From Bacteroidales bacterium (GTDB taxonomy: Bacteria > Bacteroidota > Bacteroidia > Bacteroidales > UBA932): a stretch of DNA of 64,000 bases. The notes under the pieces are model-generated. The model was not told the DNA's origin and searched no databases. It was given only the letters and a program-made list of their open reading frames with translations. Positions 60,068 to 64,000 of this stretch are shown here, piece by piece (position 1 is the stretch's first letter; each line of letters begins with the position of its first letter). The translations under genes and the position numbers were made by a program. Location: NCBI GenBank assembly GCA_017443025.1, contig JAFSPG010000013.1, positions 40,648 to 104,647 of the forward strand. The letters are read 5' to 3'.

Positions 60068-60577
60068 ATGATTATCGCTCTTACAGGTTTCCCGGGAAGC
60101 GGGAAAAGTTGTGTAGGCCGGGAACTTTCCGCCCTGACAGGCTGGCCGCTGACCGACCTCGACGAGGTCGTGGAAAAGATGGCCGGCAAGAGCGTGGCCG
60201 ATATCTTTGCCGATGACGGAGAGGAAGCATTCCGCCAGCTCGAAACCGAAGCCCTGCACTCCCTTGATCTCAGCAAGAACGGCATCATCGCCCTTGGGGG
60301 AGGTTCATTGCTCCGCCCTGAAAACGCTGCCATCCTAAAAGGCAAGGCTACCGTCGTCTGGCTTAAAACAACTCCGGAAAATCTTATGTCCAGGCTTGTG
60401 GAGGGGATGTCAGGGACGCGTCCGCTTCTTGTGGGCAATGTTCAGGGGAAACTCGGTAACATGCTTGAGAACCGCGCCGGCCATTACGAGGGCCGCGCCG
60501 ACATCACCGTCAGCACCGACGACAAGGATCCCGCCTCCGTCGCCAGGGAAATATATTTTTCTGTCATTTCGAGATAA
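60068..60577 (+). CDS. aroK: Shikimate kinase
   Basis: 169 residues. P-loop GFPGSGKSCVGRELS, shikimate-binding LTDLDEVVEKM and GEEAFRQLETEAL, GGGSLLRPEN. Phosphorylates shikimate to shikimate-3-phosphate in aromatic amino-acid synthesis. It begins 3 nt after parC. Its last codons (FSVISR-stop) are supplied by the first unit of the palindromic repeat, so the original C-terminus may have been replaced by a few residues. Confidence 0.95.
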   Translation: MIIALTGFPGSGKSCVGRELSALTGWPLTDLDEVVEKMAGKSVADIFADDGEEAFRQLETEALHSLDLSKNGIIALGGGSLLRPENAAILKGKATVVWLKTTPENLMSRLVEGMSGTRPLLVGNVQGKLGNMLENRAGHYEGRADITVSTDDKDPASVAREIYFSVISR

Positions 60578-60650
60578 CCCCCTGTAATTTCGAGCGACCC
60601 TTCTCTTGTCATTTCGAGCGAAGGTCGTAAGACCGGAGTCGAGAAATCTC
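60563..60650 (+). repeat. Dispersed palindromic repeat, three units at the aroK end
   Basis: Units GTCATTTCGAGAT (60563-60575), GTAATTTCGAGCG (60584-60596) and GTCATTTCGAGCG (60608-60620), followed by the hairpin GGTC-GTAA-GACC (60624-60635) and GAGTCGAGAAATCTC. It also fills the gap between aroK (+) and recJ (-) and may work as a hairpin terminator or 3' barrier. Confidence 0.8.
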
Positions 60651-60652
60651 CT

Positions 60653-62395
60653 TTAGATAATGTCCTCCCGCTCCCGAATGTCTTTCAGGCGGAGCTGCAC
60701 CGTTGAGCTACCCCGGTAGAAATTCTCGACTATGCTGTAGCAGACGTCGATGGGGTTGCCTTCCTTGATATATTCGAAGTATTCGGCCATATTGAAGCCG
60801 ATGGCGCCAATCTGATGATAGGGCTGTGATTCCTGAATAAGGTCGAGCTTAAGGTGATTGGCTCCCGGCCCGACCTTGCGGCCATTGCCGGCATCGTAAA
60901 CATTTTCCGTAAGGAAGACAGGGGCGTTGTTGCCGGGGCCGAAGGGCTGGAACTGCTTGAGGATGCGGAAGAATTTCGGGGTGATTCTCGAGAAATCAAG
61001 CCTCGAATCGACCTCTACTATTGGCGTTGATATCTCCTTGGTGATGTGTTCTGCCACATAGGCCTCGATTCTGCGGGCGAATTCCGGGAGATTCTCTTCT
61101 TTCATCGTCAGGCCTGCCGCATACATATGTCCGCCGAAATTCTCGAGGAGGTCGGCCTGGCGCTCGATGGAATCATACAGGTCGAAGCCGCGGACGCTCC
61201 TTGCCGAACCTGTCACGAAGCCGTTGCTCTTGGTAAGCACGAAGGTGGGCTTGTAGAAGGCCTCGACCAACCTGGATGCCACGATTCCGACAACGCCTTT
61301 GTTCCACTGGGGATTATACACGATGGTGGCGTTCTCGTAGGCCATGCAATTACCGCTCTGGACCATCTCAATGGCCTCTTTGGTAATCTCGCGGTCTATG
61401 CTCTTGCGCTCGTTGTTGTTGTCGTTAATCTGCGAGGCGACTGCGGCTGCCCTTATGTCGTCGGTGGCAGTGAGGAGTTCTACCGCCAGGCGGCCGGACT
61501 CCATACGGCCGGCGGCATTGAGGCGCGGACCGATCTTGAATACTATGTCGTCTATGCTGACGTGGTATGATTCCAGATTCGAGAGGTTGATGAGGGCGAG
61601 GAGGCCTTTGCGGGGCTCTTCATTGAGCCGCTTGAGGCCGTAGTGGGCCAGGATGCGGTTCTCGCCGCGTACTGATACGAGGTCGGAGGCGATGCTGACT
61701 ACCAGAAGGTCGAGGAGGGGGAAGAGTTCCTCGAAGGGAATTCCGACTACCTGTGCATAGGCCTGGACGAGCTTGAATCCTACCCCGCAGCCGCAGAGGT
61801 CGTCGAAGGGATAGTGGCAGTCTTCCCGCTTGGGGTCGAGGACTGCTACTGCGGCCGGAAGTTCCTCTTCGGGGAGGTGATGGTCGCAGATTATTACGTC
61901 TATGCCTTTCGTTCTGGCGTATTCGACTTTTTCTATGGCTTTGATTCCGCAGTCGAGGGTTATGACAAGGCTGAAGCCGTTCTCGGCGGCCCAGTCGAGG
62001 CTTTTCATCGAGAGTCCGTATCCTTCGTCGTAGCGGTCGGGAATGTAGAAGTCGATGTTTGCGGTGAGTCTTCTGAGGAAGGAAAAAACGAGGGCTACCG
62101 CGGTGGTTCCATCGACGTCGTAGTCGCCGTATATGAGGATTTTCTCGCCGGAGCTGACTGCTTTTTTAAGGCGTTCCACGGCTTTGTCCATGTCCTTCAT
62201 CAGGAAGGGGTCGTGGAGGTCTTTGAGGTCAGGGCGGAAGAATGCACGGGCCTGCTCGAAGGTCTCGACGCCGCGCTCGGCAAGCAGCGTGGAGAGCACG
62301 GGGTCGATTCCGAGCTCCGCGCTCAGTCGGCTGACCACCTCCGGGTCAGCGTCCTGCTTGACAATCCATTTTCTTTCCACCTGAGTCATATCCAA
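60653..62395 (-). CDS. recJ: Single-stranded-DNA exonuclease RecJ
   Basis: 580 residues; an ATG two codons in (62389) is an alternative. DHH-family motifs: LIYGDYDVDGTTAVALV, ITLDCGIKA, VIICDHHLPEEELPAAVAVLDPKRED, CGCGVGFKLVQAYAQ, and the DHHA1 part with VGIVASRLVEAFYKPTFVLT and SARSVRGFDLYDSIERQADLLENFGGHMYAAGLTM. Degrades single-stranded DNA 5'-3' in recombination and repair. Full length. Its end abuts the palindromic repeat. Confidence 0.97.
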   Translation of the reverse strand: MDMTQVERKWIVKQDADPEVVSRLSAELGIDPVLSTLLAERGVETFEQARAFFRPDLKDLHDPFLMKDMDKAVERLKKAVSSGEKILIYGDYDVDGTTAVALVFSFLRRLTANIDFYIPDRYDEGYGLSMKSLDWAAENGFSLVITLDCGIKAIEKVEYARTKGIDVIICDHHLPEEELPAAVAVLDPKREDCHYPFDDLCGCGVGFKLVQAYAQVVGIPFEELFPLLDLLVVSIASDLVSVRGENRILAHYGLKRLNEEPRKGLLALINLSNLESYHVSIDDIVFKIGPRLNAAGRMESGRLAVELLTATDDIRAAAVASQINDNNNERKSIDREITKEAIEMVQSGNCMAYENATIVYNPQWNKGVVGIVASRLVEAFYKPTFVLTKSNGFVTGSARSVRGFDLYDSIERQADLLENFGGHMYAAGLTMKEENLPEFARRIEAYVAEHITKEISTPIVEVDSRLDFSRITPKFFRILKQFQPFGPGNNAPVFLTENVYDAGNGRKVGPGANHLKLDLIQESQPYHQIGAIGFNMAEYFEYIKEGNPIDVCYSIVENFYRGSSTVQLRLKDIREREDII

Positions 62396-62544
62396 GCAAA
62401 GGTAATAATTTTTCCCCGCTCTTCCAAATGACTCTCTATGGCCGTGGGGCTACATCATCGACTTGCCCTGGGAACGAGGCTTCCGGTTCCTTCCGCTTCC
62501 TTCGGAAGCTTCATCCCTCCCAAAGTCTCCTGCGTCCCCACTGC
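62396..62544. other. Intergenic stretch upstream of recJ
   Basis: 149 nt between the recJ start and the end of the gene remnant. No gene, clear promoter box or terminator is seen. Confidence 0.5.
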
Positions 62545-62997
62545 TCATTTCCGCAGCAGATTTTTGCAGTATCGCTCGAAGGCTATGGCGTAAATGTCGT
62601 TCTTCTTATCAGAGACATACTCGCTACCCCATGGGTAATCCCTTATTATGCGATCATAACTTGTGTCGGATTCTTCTTTGAATATGACCGTATGTTTGGA
62701 TATAGAACCGGGATCTAAATATGAATGCCTGTAAACGTCAGTTTCTCTAATAACTATGTTCCGTTTTGTTGGAACATAATATTTGTCCTCAATATCATAT
62801 TCTTCCTCTCCGCGAGTTTGCATATATGTGTGGGTATATGTCCAGCAATGATCATTCAAGAAAATTACGGGACCGTCTATATAACCTACGGGAAATTCCC
62901 TTTTAGCTATTCTTAAAGATGAAACATATTCGAGGGATAAATACCGTTTGTCAAACTTGATTGAATTCAGAGGTACTTCGCCGTAGGGAGTATATGC
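62545..62997 (-). pseudogene. 3' remnant of an unidentified gene fused behind a cut amidase
   Basis: About 150 codons in one open frame: TPYGEVPLNSIKFDKRYLSLEYVSSLRIAKREFPVGYIDGPVIFLNDHCWTY... through a charged middle (RGEEEYDIEDKYYVPTKRNIVIRETDVYRHSYLDPGS) to YAIAFERYCKNLLRK. The amino-acid composition is that of a real soluble protein, and the DNA is much AT-richer than on both sides. There is no usable start codon near 62990; the frame is open only because it runs out of frame through the amidase gene. I do not recognise the family. Best read as the tail of a foreign gene joined by deletion. Confidence 0.6.
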
Positions 62998-63416
62998 GGG
63001 TCCCCGTCGGAATAGTCCGTGCGGATCTTCTGCCCCGGCAGGTTCTTCTCGGCAGCCAGGTACAGACAATCGGCAATGTCGTCCGATTCCGTGTGCCCAG
63101 GGAAGGTGTAGGCACACCAACCGCGGGCATTCATCCACTGAGAGCCATTCCCGGCAGCATTGACGTGGATAGAGAGGAGCAAGGATTCGGATATGCCGTA
63201 CTTGCAGGCAATCCGGTTGACCCGGTCCACGCGCTCTTTCAGGGGAACGTCTTCCAGCTCGGGGACGATGACTTCTGCATCGTACCCCCGGAGAATGAGC
63301 CCCTGGGCAATGGCGTTAGCGATTTCGCGGTTGTAGCGCCATTCCATCAGGGCGCAGTCGGGAGAGGATTTACCTTTGGTGTTGATGCCGTGGCCATTGT
63401 CGATGAGGATCTTCAT
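62967..63416 (-). pseudogene. Truncated N-acetylmuramoyl-L-alanine amidase
   Basis: 149 residues of an Amidase_3 protein: LIDNGHGINTKG (zinc His9), ALMEWRYNREIANAIAQGL (zinc Glu25), LKERVDRVNRIACKYG, LLLSIHVNAAGNGSQW (zinc His84) and GWCAYTFPGHTESDDIADCLY. It breaks off right after RTDYSDGDP, where family members go on to the segment holding the catalytic Glu (TENFF-type). The last ~9 residues are read from the joined foreign sequence. Without the catalytic Glu it should be inactive as a hydrolase, though substrate binding could persist. No signal peptide is seen. Confidence 0.75.
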
Positions 63417-63490
63417 AGCTGATTGAGTGTTTAGGTTTCTGTATGTAAGTTACGAAAAATCAGGAAGAAAAGCAAGTTGCACGAGGTTGA

Positions 63491-63522
63491 TTTCTTGATG
63501 CGGAGACTTTTTGTTAACTTTG
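63491..63522 (+). promoter_or_regulatory. Promoter of the AlbA_2/Schlafen-like gene
   Basis: TTTC (63491-63494; 3 of 4 matches), 20-nt spacer, TAACTTTG (63515-63522). The ATG is at 63530, only 7 nt beyond the box, so the mRNA would be nearly leaderless. Confidence 0.55.
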
Positions 63523-63529
63523 CATTTGT

Positions 63530-64000
63530 ATGAAAGGATTTGTGTCATATATTCTGGGGTTGTGCCAGAAGAAGGAAGGAACCGAGGTCGAATTCAAGTC
63601 GGCACTCGGCGGTTTTCCGGGGAGTTTCTGGGAGACTTATTCGGCTTTTGCGAATACGAAGGGTGGCGTGATTGTGCTTGGCGTGAAGGAGAAGAATCAT
63701 CAATTCACGCCCGATGGGCTTACGGATGAGCAGGTGGACAAGTATAAGAAGTCATTCTGGGATTGTGCCAATAACAAGGGTAAGGTGAGTCATTGTCTTC
63801 TGATGGACAAGGATGTGATGGAGGGAGAACTCGATGGGAAGAAGGTTCTCGTGTTTATTATTCCTCGTGCTCCTTTCGATGTGAAGCCGGTTTATATCAA
63901 CGGGAATCCGAATCAAGCATTCAAGCGTAACCATGAGGGAGATTATCTCTGTACGAAGGACGAGATTAGCCGGATGTTTGCCGATGCGATGGTTCTTACC
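63530..64000 (+). CDS. AlbA_2/Schlafen-domain ATP-binding protein, 3'-partial
   Basis: The frame runs from the ATG at 63530 off the right edge (157 codons visible). It contains GTEVEFKSALGGFPGSFWETYSAFANTKGGVIVLGVKE, the AlbA_2 (Schlafen-type) signature with Glu-Lys-x-Ala and N-T-x-GG-x-I-x-x-GV. ...VYINGNPNQAFKRNHEGDYLCTKDEI is the usual second half (RxG...D). Proteins with this domain continue into a winged-helix or helicase-like ATP-binding part and are often transcription regulators or defence/stress proteins. Its function cannot be judged from the visible part. Confidence 0.85.
   Translation, partial: MKGFVSYILGLCQKKEGTEVEFKSALGGFPGSFWETYSAFANTKGGVIVLGVKEKNHQFTPDGLTDEQVDKYKKSFWDCANNKGKVSHCLLMDKDVMEGELDGKKVLVFIIPRAPFDVKPVYINGNPNQAFKRNHEGDYLCTKDEISRMFADAMVLT

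Noticed and set aside
62960-63000. Programmed ribosomal frameshift joining amidase and downstream frame
   Set aside because: No slippery heptamer or downstream structure stands out, and the abrupt change in base composition fits a DNA junction better.

Overview
The window is chromosomal DNA of a Bacteroidales bacterium. Supporting signs are two SusC/SusD pairs, lipoproteins with Bacteroidetes-type lipoboxes, PorV-like proteins and type IX (T9SS) C-terminal sorting domains, a bat aerotolerance operon, an OstA-like LPS-export protein, a long-tailed ribosomal protein S16, and several promoters of the Bacteroidetes form TTTG-N19/20-TAnnTTTG. Most housekeeping genes are GC-rich; the stretches 6.5-9.0 kb, 20.5-28.0 kb and 62.5-63.0 kb are visibly AT-richer and look accessory. 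Genus cannot be fixed from this window.

Layout. 1-2.2 kb: an iron-sulfur pair (NapH/NapG-like polyferredoxin, incomplete at the left edge, and a Tat-exported aldo/keto reductase with ferredoxin tail). 2.2-13.3 kb: two modules that each pair a subtilisin-like (S8) lipoprotein protease carrying a T9SS-like C-terminal domain with a PorV/PorQ-family barrel. Between them lie tRNA-Ser(GGA), an internally deleted third PorV-like gene, and a four-gene CsgG / lipoprotein / DUF4810 / GNA1162 outer-membrane operon. 13.3-27.1 kb: two divergent SusCD operons, neither with glycoside hydrolases; the second (susC-susD-DUF5012-like-lipid-binding) has the gene order of the peptide-associated B. thetaiotaomicron BT2261-2264 locus. 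Next to two secreted proteases this suggests protein/peptide rather than glycan use (inference). 27.1-29 kb: a hairpin cluster, a two-gene DUF5674 unit and a lone tyrosine recombinase.

29-45.9 kb is mostly core: SIMPL protein, guaB - SurA-like - surA - ostA operon, tRNA-Leu(GAG), rpsP-rimM, a convergent glyA-etfB-etfA-acyl-CoA dehydrogenase-phosphatase operon, an unusual MsrA / free-methionine-R-sulfoxide-reductase fusion, a SpoU methyltransferase and truA. 45.9-55.2 kb: moxR-DUF58-membrane protein-batA-batB-batC-batDE (BatD and BatE fused) followed by an ExbB/ExbD pair with its own promoter. 55.2-64 kb: pseudouridine synthase with a repetitive basic N-terminus, era, parC, aroK, recJ, a truncated amidase joined to a foreign gene remnant, and the start of an AlbA_2/Schlafen-type gene running off the right edge.

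The most unexpected structural theme is a dispersed palindromic repeat (core GTCATTTCGAGCG ... GTCGAGAAATCTC) found inside the coding sequence of the OstA-like gene (two inverted copies), inside the tail of parC, and at the end of/just after aroK. In the three genes the forward copies are read in the same frame, giving SV(I/T)S-type peptides. A different hairpin pair sits in the linker of the NapH/NapG-like gene. All functional calls are by reading motifs by eye; no database search was possible.
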